Shown one piece after another: positions 54,668-63,402 of a stretch of 64,000 bases of DNA. The notes beneath the pieces are model-generated. The model saw only the letters and a program-made list of their open reading frames with translations, was not told where the DNA came from and made no database searches. The stretch comes from Pseudomonas asplenii. Its GTDB lineage: Bacteria; Pseudomonadota; Gammaproteobacteria; Pseudomonadales; Pseudomonadaceae. The position numbers and the translations under genes are program-made. Within the stretch, counting starts at the first letter, position 1. Each line of letters begins with the position of its first letter. The stretch spans positions 5,456,001-5,520,000 of the forward strand of contig NZ_LT629777.1 of the NCBI RefSeq assembly GCF_900105475.1, written 5' to 3'.

Positions 54668-54828
54668 AATCAATCATTTTCCATTGAAAATCAAACCGTT
54701 CGTTCTGCATGAGCGCTTTGCCATCACTGCCAGATCACTGCGGATATTTTGCTGATCAGCGCTCAAAGGCGCTCACACAACAATGATCAAATCAATCATA
54801 TCAAAAAAATATTGATCGATTCAGTCAT
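54668..54828. promoter_or_regulatory. Repeated 10-mer upstream of the acid-sugar operon
   Basis: AATCAATCAT occurs at 54668-54677 and 54790-54799, and ATTCAGTCAT (8/10) at 54819-54828, in the AT-rich 395-bp space before the DHDPS-family gene. No gene is seen in this space. Repeats of this kind fit binding sites for the DeoR-type repressor encoded at the end of the operon. ATCAA/TTGAT symmetry around 54800-54816 adds to the case. Confidence 0.45.
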
Positions 54829-54875
54829 TAATGCGACTATCCCTCTCAATAAAAATCAAAAAAGAGAGGCCTTCC

Positions 54876-55751
54876 ATGAGATTTCACGGCATCGTTCCCG
54901 CTCTCCTCACCCCCTTTACAGCCGATCAGCAGCTCGACGAAGCCGCTCTGCGCAACCTGGTCGAAAACCTGATCGGTCACGGCGTCCACGGCCTGTTCGC
55001 CCTCGGCACCAACGGTGAATTCTTCGCCCTTTCCCAGGAAGAGAAACTGCGCATCGCTGCGATCATGGTCGACGCCACTGCCGGTCGGGTGCCGGTGATC
55101 GTCGGGACGGGTGCCTTCGCCACCCATGAAGTGGTGGACATGAACAAACGCATGGCCGACATCGGTGTCGACGGCCTGTCAGTCATCACCCCTTACTTCA
55201 ACGCGGTGAGCGAGCGCGAATTGATCCGTCATTACGAGGTCATCGCCGAGGCTTCGAGCCTGCCGATCATGCTCTACAACATCCCAGCCAAGACCGGGAT
55301 GAGCATCGGCATCAAGGCCGTTGCCGCGCTCAGCCAGCACCCGATGATCAAAGGCATCAAGGACAGCGCTGGCAACTTCGACAGCCTGGTGCAGATGATG
55401 AACTACCGCAGCGACGACTTCGCCGTATTCGCCGGTACCGATTCCCTCATCTACTGGAACCTCCTGGCCGGCGGCGACGGCGCCGTCGCCGCCACTGCCA
55501 ACGCGGTGCCGCACGTGGTCATGGATATCTGGAACCGCTTCCAGGCAGGCGATCACACCGGTGCCCGCGCCGCCCAGGAACGCCTGCGTCCGCTGCGCGA
55601 TGCCTTTGCCATGGGCGCCCTGCCTGTCGTGCTCAAGGAAGCCACCGGCCTGCTCAACCTCCCCGTGGGGCCCTGCCGCTCGCCGATCCTGCCGTTGGAG
55701 CCCGCCCAGGCCGAACGCCTGGCCAGCATGCTGTCTGTCTACCAAGACTGA
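54876..55751 (+). CDS. DHDPS/N-acetylneuraminate-lyase family protein
   Basis: This TIM-barrel class I aldolase/lyase of 291 residues acts on a 2-oxo acid through a Schiff base. It has GTNGEFFALS (substrate carboxylate loop), the tyrosine in MLYNIPAKTG and the Schiff-base lysine in KGIKDSAG. The loop GTNGEF differs from DapA (GTTGES), so it is a catabolic member, not lysine synthesis. AGAGAGG precedes ATG 54876. It is the first gene of an eight-gene run, 15 bp before the alcohol dehydrogenase. Possible activities are a 2-keto-3-deoxy-sugar-acid aldolase/dehydratase or a sialate-type lyase. Confidence 0.88.
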   Translation: MRFHGIVPALLTPFTADQQLDEAALRNLVENLIGHGVHGLFALGTNGEFFALSQEEKLRIAAIMVDATAGRVPVIVGTGAFATHEVVDMNKRMADIGVDGLSVITPYFNAVSERELIRHYEVIAEASSLPIMLYNIPAKTGMSIGIKAVAALSQHPMIKGIKDSAGNFDSLVQMMNYRSDDFAVFAGTDSLIYWNLLAGGDGAVAATANAVPHVVMDIWNRFQAGDHTGARAAQERLRPLRDAFAMGALPVVLKEATGLLNLPVGPCRSPILPLEPAQAERLASMLSVYQD

Positions 55752-55766
55752 TCCCGGAGAGAGTCG

Positions 55767-56930
55767 ATGAGCTACCACTTCCAAACCGTCAAACATCTGG
55801 TGCATGGCGCCGGCAGCCTGGATGAGTTGCCACAACGCCTGGCGCTGCTCGACACCGAGATCAAGCGCCTGGTCCTGATCACGCAGAACGCCATGCACAA
55901 GCTCGGTGTCACCCAGCGCGTGGTCGACATGTTCAGTGCCGTGGGTATCAGCGTCCATTGGGTCGATCAGGTGGAAATCGAGCCGACCCTGGAGAACATC
56001 GAGCACGTCTTCCGCGAACAGATCGCCCCCCACGCCCCGGACGCCCTCTTGGCCATCGGTGGCGGCAGCGTGCTGGACGCCGCCAAATTGTTCTCGGTGC
56101 TGCTGACCAACGATGCACCGTTGCGCAGCATGCTTGGCATCGACAACATCGCTCGCGCCGGCATTCCCACTGTGCTGGTACCGACCACAGCGGGTACTGG
56201 CTCGGAGGTCACCCCCAATGCCATCGTCACCCTGCCGGACGAAGCACTGAAAGTCGGCGCAGTCAGTCGGCACCTGCTGCCCACCCTGGTACTGCTCGAT
56301 CCGTTACTGACCCTCAGCCTGCCCAAGGCGATCACGGCCGCCACCGGCATGGATGCCTTCACCCATGCCCTGGAGTCATTCATCTCCACCAAGGCCAACC
56401 CGGTCAGTGACGGTTTCGCCCTGGAGTCCATGCGACTGATCGCCGGCAGCCTGGTGGAGTCCTATGAACAACCGGACTCGGTACGGGCCCGTGCGGACAT
56501 GCTGCTGGGCTCAATGTATGGCGGCCTCGCCTTGACCGCCGCCGGTACCGCCGCAGTACATGCCCTGGCCTACCCGCTGGGCGGTCAGTTCCATGTCACC
56601 CACGGTGTGGCCAATGCCATGCTGCTGCCCCACGTGATGCTGTTCAATCAGGACGCCTGCGCCGACCGCCTCAAACGTGCAGCGTGCGTGTGCGGTATCG
56701 CCCGCGAAGAGGACAGCGCCGAACAGGCCGCCGGCAAGCTGGTCGCGCAGATCGTCGAGTGGACCCACCGCCTGCAGATCCCTCAAGACCTGCGCGCCTT
56801 TGGCGTGGAAGACCAACATATCCCCGAACTGGCGATCGCTGCATCCAAAGTCACCCGCTTGATGGTCAACAATCCGAAAGCCATGTCGCTCGAGGACATC
56901 GAGGCGGTCTACCGGTGCCTGCTGCCATGA
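55767..56930 (+). CDS. Iron-containing alcohol dehydrogenase family
   Basis: This NAD(P)-dependent, metal-dependent dehydrogenase has 387 residues. The cofactor motif is AIGGGSVLDAAK and the metal ligands are in TGMDAFTHALESF and HVTHGVANAMLLPHVM. It belongs to the same broad group as lactaldehyde reductase and maleylacetate reductase. Its stop overlaps the kinase start (ATGA). In context it probably oxidises or reduces an intermediate of the acid-sugar pathway. Confidence 0.92.
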   Translation: MSYHFQTVKHLVHGAGSLDELPQRLALLDTEIKRLVLITQNAMHKLGVTQRVVDMFSAVGISVHWVDQVEIEPTLENIEHVFREQIAPHAPDALLAIGGGSVLDAAKLFSVLLTNDAPLRSMLGIDNIARAGIPTVLVPTTAGTGSEVTPNAIVTLPDEALKVGAVSRHLLPTLVLLDPLLTLSLPKAITAATGMDAFTHALESFISTKANPVSDGFALESMRLIAGSLVESYEQPDSVRARADMLLGSMYGGLALTAAGTAAVHALAYPLGGQFHVTHGVANAMLLPHVMLFNQDACADRLKRAACVCGIAREEDSAEQAAGKLVAQIVEWTHRLQIPQDLRAFGVEDQHIPELAIAASKVTRLMVNNPKAMSLEDIEAVYRCLLP

Positions 56931-58159
56931 AACGTCTGCTGATCGTCGCCGACGACCTCACGGGGGCCGCCGATTGCGCAGTGGGTTTCAGCGAACACCT
57001 GCGCTGCGAGGTGCTGCTCAGCCCCCTTGCACATTTGCCGGATGCGCCAGTGGTGGCGCTGGATCTTGACAGTCGCCAGATGCCGGTAGAAGCCGCAGTT
57101 CGCGCCCATCGGCAATGGCTGAGCAACCCGGCCGTGGCTGAACTGCCGTTGTATAAAAAAATCGACTCGACACTGCGCGGACATTACGCCGCAGAAATCG
57201 CTGCGCTCAATCAGCGCGCCATGGCCGTCATGGCGCCGGCCTACCCGGCCCTCGGCAGAACCACGCGCCATGGCATTCAGTACCTCAATGGCGTGCCCGT
57301 CGACCGCAGCGAAACCTGGCAAAACGAAGGTCTGCAAGGCACTTCGGATATTTGCGCCGCGTTGCAGGCGCAAGGACTGCGCTGCGCTCTGCTCGGCCGA
57401 GAACACCTCACTCCGCCAAGCGAATTGAAACAACGTGTTCTGCAAGCCCTCAATGACGCCGTCGATGTTCTTGTCTGCGACGCCGAGCAGGATGAGGATC
57501 TGAATCACCTCGCCAGTGCCACGGTGGATCTCTGCGAGCAGCTCTATTGGGTCGGTTCAGGCGGTTTGGCGAAAGCGTTGGCACGATTGATCGAAGCGCA
57601 ACCGGTAACGCCAGCGACTGCCCCCCGCAAACCACTGCTGGCCGTCATCGGTTCAATGGCCTCACCCTCGCATGAGCAGGCTCAACGGCTGATTTCAATC
57701 AGCCAGGCGAAGTCCGTGCAACTCGACGCCGATTGGCTCCTTGATCCACAACGGACAGAGGAGCGCCTCCAATGCTCGCTGGAGTGGGCTGGGCTGATGG
57801 GAAGCGGGCACGATCTGGTGGTTCGAATGGATCAGGGCCATCGCCCCACACAACATTCCCGCGACTTGAGCCAGGCGCTTGCCGCTTGCATGCAACCGGC
57901 CTTGAAACAGGCTGGCACGCTGATCGCCACCGGTGGTGAAACCGCCCGTGCCCTGCTCACCCAAGCCGGTATCCATCAACTGATGCTGCAAGGTGAACCT
58001 GTACCAGGGCTGGTGCAGGCCGAGGCCAACTACCAGGGCCGCGCCTTGACGGTGGTCACGAAAGCGGGTGCCTTCGGCGACCCCGACGCGCTCGTCGCCA
58101 TCTGGCGATATCTCACCCATGGTTCCGCACCCCAACTGGAAGAGTGCCCACATGTCTGA
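56927..58159 (+). CDS. Four-carbon acid sugar kinase (DUF1537 family)
   Basis: The product has 410 residues. It has the DUF1537 N-terminal motif VADDLTGAADCAVGF and KKIDSTLRGHYAAEI, and the C-terminal nucleotide-binding motifs ATGGETARAL and KAGAFGDPDAL. Enzymes of this family phosphorylate threonate, erythronate or related acids, and PdxA2 or an aldolase acts next. The frame is open upstream inside the dehydrogenase gene, but ATG 56927 overlaps the latter's stop. It overlaps pdxA2 by 8 bases. Confidence 0.92.
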   Translation: MKRLLIVADDLTGAADCAVGFSEHLRCEVLLSPLAHLPDAPVVALDLDSRQMPVEAAVRAHRQWLSNPAVAELPLYKKIDSTLRGHYAAEIAALNQRAMAVMAPAYPALGRTTRHGIQYLNGVPVDRSETWQNEGLQGTSDICAALQAQGLRCALLGREHLTPPSELKQRVLQALNDAVDVLVCDAEQDEDLNHLASATVDLCEQLYWVGSGGLAKALARLIEAQPVTPATAPRKPLLAVIGSMASPSHEQAQRLISISQAKSVQLDADWLLDPQRTEERLQCSLEWAGLMGSGHDLVVRMDQGHRPTQHSRDLSQALAACMQPALKQAGTLIATGGETARALLTQAGIHQLMLQGEPVPGLVQAEANYQGRALTVVTKAGAFGDPDALVAIWRYLTHGSAPQLEECPHV

Positions 58160-59168
58160 ACGTCCCGTGATTGGTATCACCATGGGCGACGCCGCTGGCG
58201 TTGGCCCCGAGATCATCGTCAAATCCCTGGCCCATGCGTCTGTACACGCCATGTGCAAACCGCTGGTCATCGGAGACGCCTCTCGCCTGCAAAGCGCGGC
58301 CCGGATTGTCGGTAGCGATGTCCAGATCCGTGCCATCGAGCACCCCTCTCAGGCGCACTATCAACCCGGCACCATCGATTGCATCGACCTCGGCCTTATC
58401 CCGCACGACTTGCCCTACGGCCGGCTATCCGCCGTCGCAGGGGATGCCGCCTATCGCTACATCGCGCGGACCGTAGAGCTGGCCGAAGCCGGCGAACTGC
58501 AGGCGATCTGCACCGCACCGCTGAACAAGGAAGCCCTGCACGCCGGCGGCCACATCTACCCGGGTCATACCGAACTGCTGGCGCACCTCACCGGTACCGA
58601 AGAGGTGTCGATGATGCTGATGACGCCAACCCTGCGGGTCATCCACGTCACCACCCACATCGGCATTATCGATGCCATCGCCAGGATCGAACCGGGCCTG
58701 GTACGACGCACCATCGAACGCGCTCACCAGACCCTGGTACGCGCCGGTATCGAGGCCCCTCTCATCGCGGTCTGCGGCATCAACCCACACGCCGGCGAAA
58801 ACGGCCTGTTCGGATATGGCGAAGAGGACACCAAGATTCAGCCTGCCATCGATGAACTGCGCCAACGTGGCTGGCGCATCGAAGGCCCGCTACCGGCCGA
58901 TACGCTGTTCTTCCGCGCCGGCCGAGGCGACTTCGATGCCGTGGTGGCGATGTACCACGATCAGGGGCATGGTCCCGTGAAAGTCATGGGCCTGGAAGCG
59001 GGAGTCAACGTGACCATCGGACTGCCGGTGATCCGAACCTCCGTCGACCACGGCACCGCCTTCGATATCGCCGGCAAAGGAATCGCCGACGAACGCAGCC
59101 TCATCGAAGCCCTGCGTCAAGCGGTCGAGCTGGCAAGCCGGGAGGTGCAGAGCACCACTACCGCCTGA
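58152..59168 (+). CDS. pdxA2: PdxA2-type 4-phospho-acid dehydrogenase
   Basis: This NAD-dependent dehydrogenase/decarboxylase of 338 residues belongs to the 4-hydroxythreonine-4-phosphate dehydrogenase family. The family start IGITMGDAAGVGPEI is present, and the three metal histidines lie in GHTELLAHL, THIGIIDAI and YHDQGHGP. In DUF1537 operons PdxA2 oxidises 4-phosphothreonate or 4-phosphoerythronate to a 3-keto acid that loses CO2 to give dihydroxyacetone phosphate. The operon setting favours this over vitamin B6 synthesis, for which Pseudomonas has another pdxA. Confidence 0.9.
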   Translation: MSERPVIGITMGDAAGVGPEIIVKSLAHASVHAMCKPLVIGDASRLQSAARIVGSDVQIRAIEHPSQAHYQPGTIDCIDLGLIPHDLPYGRLSAVAGDAAYRYIARTVELAEAGELQAICTAPLNKEALHAGGHIYPGHTELLAHLTGTEEVSMMLMTPTLRVIHVTTHIGIIDAIARIEPGLVRRTIERAHQTLVRAGIEAPLIAVCGINPHAGENGLFGYGEEDTKIQPAIDELRQRGWRIEGPLPADTLFFRAGRGDFDAVVAMYHDQGHGPVKVMGLEAGVNVTIGLPVIRTSVDHGTAFDIAGKGIADERSLIEALRQAVELASREVQSTTTA

Positions 59169-59217
59169 TCCACCATTCATCCGCCCCTTCCACAAAAACA
59201 ATTCTGGAGCGATAAAA

Positions 59218-60633
59218 ATGGAAGCCTTCAATTCCCAGGATACGCTACTCATCATCGCCATGGTGGTGATCTACATCCTGTTCACCACGTGGCTGAGCCT
59301 ACGCTTGCGCAGCCGCACCAGTGAACAGTACATGGTGGCAGCACGCAGCATGCCCGCCTATATCGTCGGCATCCTGATGATGAGCGAATACATCGGCGCC
59401 AAATCCACCGTCGGCACCGCACAGGCAGCGTTCGAAAGCGGCATGGCCGCGTCCTGGTCGGTCATCGCCGCCTCCATCGGCTTCCCGCTGTTTGGCCTGC
59501 TGATGGCACGCAAACTGTACAACTCGGGGGAGTTCACCATCTCCGGGTTCATCGAGAAAAAGTACGGACGCTCGACCAAGCTGATGGTCTCGGTGATCAT
59601 GATCTATGCACTGCTGCTGGTGAACGTCGGCAACTACATCAGTGGTGCGGCAGCCATTGCCACCGTGTTGAAGATCAACCTACCCGTCGCCGCCTTTATC
59701 ACCGCCATCATCAGTACGCTGTACTACGTCTTTGGCGGTCTGAAGAGCGTCGCCTACGTCAGCATCCTGCACACCGCCGTGAAATACGTGGGCATCATGA
59801 TCGTTGTCGGCACCGCACTGTCCCTCAGCGGCGGCTTCGAAAAAGTGCATCAGGGATTACCGGCGCATTACTTCACCTGGGATGGCGCCATTGGCGGATC
59901 CCGCGTGCTGGCCTGGATCATCGGTACGGCTGGGGCGATTTTCTCCACCCAATTCATCATTCAGGCGATCTGTTCCACCCGTAATGCCAAAGCGGCTCAA
60001 GCCTCGACCTTCTGGGCCGCGCTGCTGTGCCTGCCGATCTCCCTGGCCCTGGGTTTCATCGGTGTCGCCGCCAAGTATCTGTACCCGGACATGAACAGCC
60101 TGTACGCGATGCCCGTGTTCCTGCAGTCGATGAGCCCGTGGATGGCGGGCGTGGTCACCATCTCACTGGTCGCCTCGATCTTCGTGGGAGTGAGCACCGT
60201 GGCACTGGCTATCGCTTCACTGGTCGTACGTGATTTCTACGTCCCCATGTTCAAACCGGACGCCGAACGCGAGTTCCGCATGACCAAGTTGATCGGCCTG
60301 GTGATCGGCTTCGTGCCGCTGATCTTCGTGCTTTTCGTCCCGGAGATTCTGAACCTGTCGTTCTTCACCCGGGCGCTGCGACTGTCCATCACCGTGGTCG
60401 CGCTTGTCGCCATCTATCTGCCATTCTTCGCGACCACCCGAGGCGCCACCCTGGGCCTGGCTGCCGCCACGATCACCACCAGCGCGTGGTACTTGCTGAA
60501 CAACCCTTATGGTATCGACAACATGTATATCGCTCTGATCACGCCGGCGCTGGTGATCCTCATCGAACGCTGCCTGCCGGGCTCACAGCGCGCTGCCAAT
60601 CATTCTCCCTCGGAGGTTTCCAATGCCAAGTGA
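59218..60633 (+). CDS. Sodium:solute symporter (SSS family)
   Basis: The product has 471 residues with about 12-13 membrane helices, beginning LLIIAMVVIYILFTTWLSLRL. The SSS features RSRTSEQYMVAARSMPAYIVG and MSEYIGAKSTVGTAQAAFE are clear. It should bring in the pathway's substrate with Na+. It lies 49 bp after pdxA2 and overlaps the sialidase-like gene by 11 bases, so transport and that enzyme are translationally linked. Confidence 0.92.
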   Translation: MEAFNSQDTLLIIAMVVIYILFTTWLSLRLRSRTSEQYMVAARSMPAYIVGILMMSEYIGAKSTVGTAQAAFESGMAASWSVIAASIGFPLFGLLMARKLYNSGEFTISGFIEKKYGRSTKLMVSVIMIYALLLVNVGNYISGAAAIATVLKINLPVAAFITAIISTLYYVFGGLKSVAYVSILHTAVKYVGIMIVVGTALSLSGGFEKVHQGLPAHYFTWDGAIGGSRVLAWIIGTAGAIFSTQFIIQAICSTRNAKAAQASTFWAALLCLPISLALGFIGVAAKYLYPDMNSLYAMPVFLQSMSPWMAGVVTISLVASIFVGVSTVALAIASLVVRDFYVPMFKPDAEREFRMTKLIGLVIGFVPLIFVLFVPEILNLSFFTRALRLSITVVALVAIYLPFFATTRGATLGLAAATITTSAWYLLNNPYGIDNMYIALITPALVILIERCLPGSQRAANHSPSEVSNAK

Positions 60634-61741
60634 CCAGCGCCAGGATGCATTCCTGCCAACGCCTTACGCCCAGAACCACGCCGCCAACCTTCACGAACTG
60701 GCTGACGGTACCCTGCTCTGCACATGGTTCGCCGGGACCCAGGAAGGCATGGCTGACATTTTCGTGCTGCTCTCGCGAAAATCCCCGGAGGGTGAATGGA
60801 GCGAGCCGGTCAAACTCAGTGAAGACCCTACCCGCTCGGAACAGAACCCGATCCTGTTCCAGCCCCCGCAAGGGCCACTGTGGCTGATCTGGACCGCGCA
60901 GGTTTCCGGCAACCAGGAAACCGCGATTGTTCGTCGCCGCCTCAGCCATGATGATGGCCTGACCTGGGGGCCGATCGAGACGCTGTTCGACGAGCCCGGG
61001 ATCTTCGTGCGACAACCTCCGGTCATTCTCCGGAACGGTGACTGGGCCCTGCCGGTCTGGTACTGCATCGCGCTGCCGGGCGAGAAATGGGTGGGCAGCC
61101 ATGACGTCAGTGCGGTGATGATTTCCAGCGATGCCGGGCACAGTTGGCAGCGTCACGACGTGCCGGAAAGCACTGGTCTTGTGCACATGAACATCCAGCA
61201 GATGGCCGATGCCAGCCTGCTCGGGCTGTTCCGCAGCCGTTGGGCAGATCATATCCATGAGTCCCGCTCCACGGACAACGGACGCACCTGGTCCGCGCCG
61301 GTTCCGACCGAACTTGCCAACAACAACTCCTCCATCCAGTTCGTACGCCTGGCCAGTGGTGAACTGGCGCTGGTCTACAACCCGGTCAATGCCGAGGGGA
61401 TTACCGAACGGCGCACCTCGCTCTACGACGAGATCGAAGACGAAGGTGATGACCGCGTGGTACCGGCTGCCAAAGCCGGCGGTCGCGCCGCGGTCTGGGG
61501 GATCCCCAGGGCACCGATGAGCCTGGCTATCTCCCGGGACGAAGGGCGCAGTTGGCCGGTACGGATCGACCTGGAGCTGGGCGATGGTTTCTGCCTGACC
61601 AACAACTCGCAGGAAAAGCTCAACCGGGAATATTCCTATCCGAGCATCATCCAGACGCGTAATGGCAGCCTGCAGGTGGCCTTCACCTACTTTCGCCAGA
61701 GAATCAAGCATGTGCATCTGCCCTTGCACACCCTAGGCTGA
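60623..61741 (+). CDS. Cytoplasmic sialidase-superfamily (BNR/Asp-box) protein
   Basis: The product is a six-bladed beta-propeller of 372 residues. Four Asp-boxes are visible: SHDDGLTWG, SSDAGHSWQ, STDNGRTWS and SRDEGRSWP. The C-terminal EYSYPSIIQTRNGSLQVAFT and IKHVHL match the BNR_2 exo-sialidase-like family. There is no signal peptide, so it works inside the cell on an imported compound. Real sialic-acid genes (ManNAc kinase, epimerase) are absent, so sialate is unlikely to be the substrate. It is coupled to the symporter gene by overlap. Confidence 0.87.
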   Translation: MPSDQRQDAFLPTPYAQNHAANLHELADGTLLCTWFAGTQEGMADIFVLLSRKSPEGEWSEPVKLSEDPTRSEQNPILFQPPQGPLWLIWTAQVSGNQETAIVRRRLSHDDGLTWGPIETLFDEPGIFVRQPPVILRNGDWALPVWYCIALPGEKWVGSHDVSAVMISSDAGHSWQRHDVPESTGLVHMNIQQMADASLLGLFRSRWADHIHESRSTDNGRTWSAPVPTELANNNSSIQFVRLASGELALVYNPVNAEGITERRTSLYDEIEDEGDDRVVPAAKAGGRAAVWGIPRAPMSLAISRDEGRSWPVRIDLELGDGFCLTNNSQEKLNREYSYPSIIQTRNGSLQVAFTYFRQRIKHVHLPLHTLG

Positions 61742-61747
61742 CATTGC

Positions 61748-61777
61748 CCGACAGGGGGCACATACGTCCCCTGTCGG
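61748..61777 (+). other. 10-bp hairpin inside the operon
   Basis: CCGACAGGGG at 61748-61757 pairs perfectly with CCCCTGTCGG at 61768-61777 around a 10-base loop. It sits 7 bp after the sialidase-like stop and just before the ribosome-binding site of the SDR gene. No T-run follows, so it is more likely to stabilise or attenuate the operon mRNA than end it. Confidence 0.6.
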
Positions 61778-61791
61778 TATCGGAGGCAACA

Positions 61792-62478
61792 ATGCCCTTG
61801 GCATATTCCAAAGCGGTGGTCACAGGCGCGAGCTCCGGCATCGGCCTGGCGATCGCCAACCGCCTGCTGGCAGACGGCTGGCAGGTGCTCGGTTTATCCC
61901 GTCAGGCGCCTGCCATCGATCATCCACGCTTCGAGTGGCGCAGTGTCGACTTATCGGACCGCGCACTCACCCAGGCGGCGCTGGCTGAAACAGGCCCGAT
62001 CGATGCGCTGGTGCATGCGGCAGGATTCATGCGGACCGCGCCCCTGGGCGAGCTGAAGCTGGACGACGGCCAGGCTATGTGGCGCCTGCATGTGGAAGCG
62101 GCCACGCAGTTGGTCGACCACTTGGCGGCGAAGCTCAGCGAGGGGGGAAGAATTGTCGTGATCGGCAGCAGAACCATGGCCGGCGCCGTGGGCCGTAGCC
62201 AGTATGCCGCGACGAAGGCGGCACTGGTCGGGCTGGTACGCAGTTGGGCCATGGAACTGGCGCCAAGACGCATCACCGTCAACTTGATCGCACCAGGCGC
62301 GACCGACACGCCAATGCTCCGTGACCCTCGCCGTATCGGTACGCCACCGGTCACGCCGCCACTCGGACGCTTCGTCAAACCCGAAGAGGTGGCAGCCTAT
62401 ACCGCCTTCATTGTGGGCCCCGAGGCGGGCGCGGTCACCGGCCAGACTTTGCTGATCTGTGGCGGGGCGTCATTGTGA
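61792..62478 (+). CDS. Short-chain dehydrogenase/reductase of the acid-sugar operon
   Basis: This NAD(P)-dependent SDR has 228 residues. It has TGASSGIG, HAAG, the catalytic serine in IGSRTMAGAV, and YAATK. GGAGG lies before ATG 61792. The position between the sialidase-like gene and the DeoR regulator makes it a pathway enzyme, perhaps oxidising the sugar or acid before cleavage. The substrate is unknown. Confidence 0.92.
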   Translation: MPLAYSKAVVTGASSGIGLAIANRLLADGWQVLGLSRQAPAIDHPRFEWRSVDLSDRALTQAALAETGPIDALVHAAGFMRTAPLGELKLDDGQAMWRLHVEAATQLVDHLAAKLSEGGRIVVIGSRTMAGAVGRSQYAATKAALVGLVRSWAMELAPRRITVNLIAPGATDTPMLRDPRRIGTPPVTPPLGRFVKPEEVAAYTAFIVGPEAGAVTGQTLLICGGASL

Positions 62479-62521
62479 GTTACAGTGCCCGATACCCCGC
62501 TTGTCGCTGACCGGATACCGT

Positions 62522-63304
62522 ATGAAAGTAGCCAATCGCCGCCAGAACCTGCTCGATTTCATCCACGCCAATCCTAATGATGCCAATGTCGAAACGCTCT
62601 GTGCGTTGCTGGGCGTATCGGAGGCTACCGTGCGCCGCGACCTTACGGCACTGGCCGAGCAAGGGCTGGTCATGCGCACGTATGGCGGCGCCTCTCATCT
62701 CGGCGCGCGCGAGCCAGAATTGTCGCTGGAAGAACGCAGCAGCCAGTGCGCCGCCGAAAAAGCCCGGATTGCTCGCGCGGCCCTGGCGCATGTGCAGGAT
62801 TTCGACACCGTCATGCTCGATGCGGGCACCAGTACCGCAGCGCTCGCCCGTTTGCTCAATGAGCGTCAAGGCCTGCATGTGATCACCAACAATCTTCTGG
62901 CGATGCCGCATTTACGCTCGCTACCTGGGGGCAAGGTCACGTTGCTGGGTGGCGATTTGCGTACGGAAAGCATGTCGACCATGGGCCCCGCCGCGCTGGC
63001 CATGCTGGAGCGGCTGAGTGCCGACAAGGTTTTCGTCAGCGCCGATGGCGTGGTTGCCAACCGGGGCCTGTGCGAAGCGAGTGCAGAGCAGGCTTATCTG
63101 AAGGAAAAGATGCTGATGCAAGCCAGCGAAATATTCGTGCTTGCCGATGCCAGTAAGCTGGGACGTGATCACCAGCAATTCTGGGCTCCGCTGGAAGGAC
63201 GCTGGACCCTGATCACCGATGCGGCCACCGACGCCCAACTGCTGCCTTTCCAATCCTGTGGCCGGGTGAAGATTGAACAAGCGGTTCAGCGGCCCTGCCC
63301 CTGA
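62522..63304 (+). CDS. DeoR-family transcriptional regulator
   Basis: The product has 260 residues. The N-terminal DeoR helix-turn-helix is complete (VETLCALLGVSEATVRRDLTALAEQGLVMRTYGGA) and the DeoRC sugar-phosphate sensor domain follows (MLDAGTSTAALARLL, KVFVSADGV). ATG 62522 is chosen over the upstream in-frame start. It lies 43 bp after the SDR gene. It probably represses the operon until a phosphorylated intermediate, perhaps the DUF1537 product, binds. Confidence 0.92.
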   Translation: MKVANRRQNLLDFIHANPNDANVETLCALLGVSEATVRRDLTALAEQGLVMRTYGGASHLGAREPELSLEERSSQCAAEKARIARAALAHVQDFDTVMLDAGTSTAALARLLNERQGLHVITNNLLAMPHLRSLPGGKVTLLGGDLRTESMSTMGPAALAMLERLSADKVFVSADGVVANRGLCEASAEQAYLKEKMLMQASEIFVLADASKLGRDHQQFWAPLEGRWTLITDAATDAQLLPFQSCGRVKIEQAVQRPCP

Positions 63305-63402
63305 TAGCCTGCCAGCGGTGCCCCGTCCAATAGGACACACCTGCACGCTCGATTTAGCTATGCTAAGGCTCTTTTCGCGTGCAGCTTTTCATGGAATAGA
63401 GA

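Noticed and set aside
54876..55751. dapA for lysine synthesis
   Set aside because: The GTNGEF loop and the operon of sugar-acid genes point to a catabolic member of the family.
54876..61741. A complete sialic-acid catabolic cluster, suggested by the lyase and sialidase-like genes
   Set aside because: ManNAc kinase, ManNAc-6-P epimerase and GlcNAc-6-P genes are absent, and the sialidase-like protein is not exported. DUF1537 and PdxA2 indicate four-carbon acids instead.
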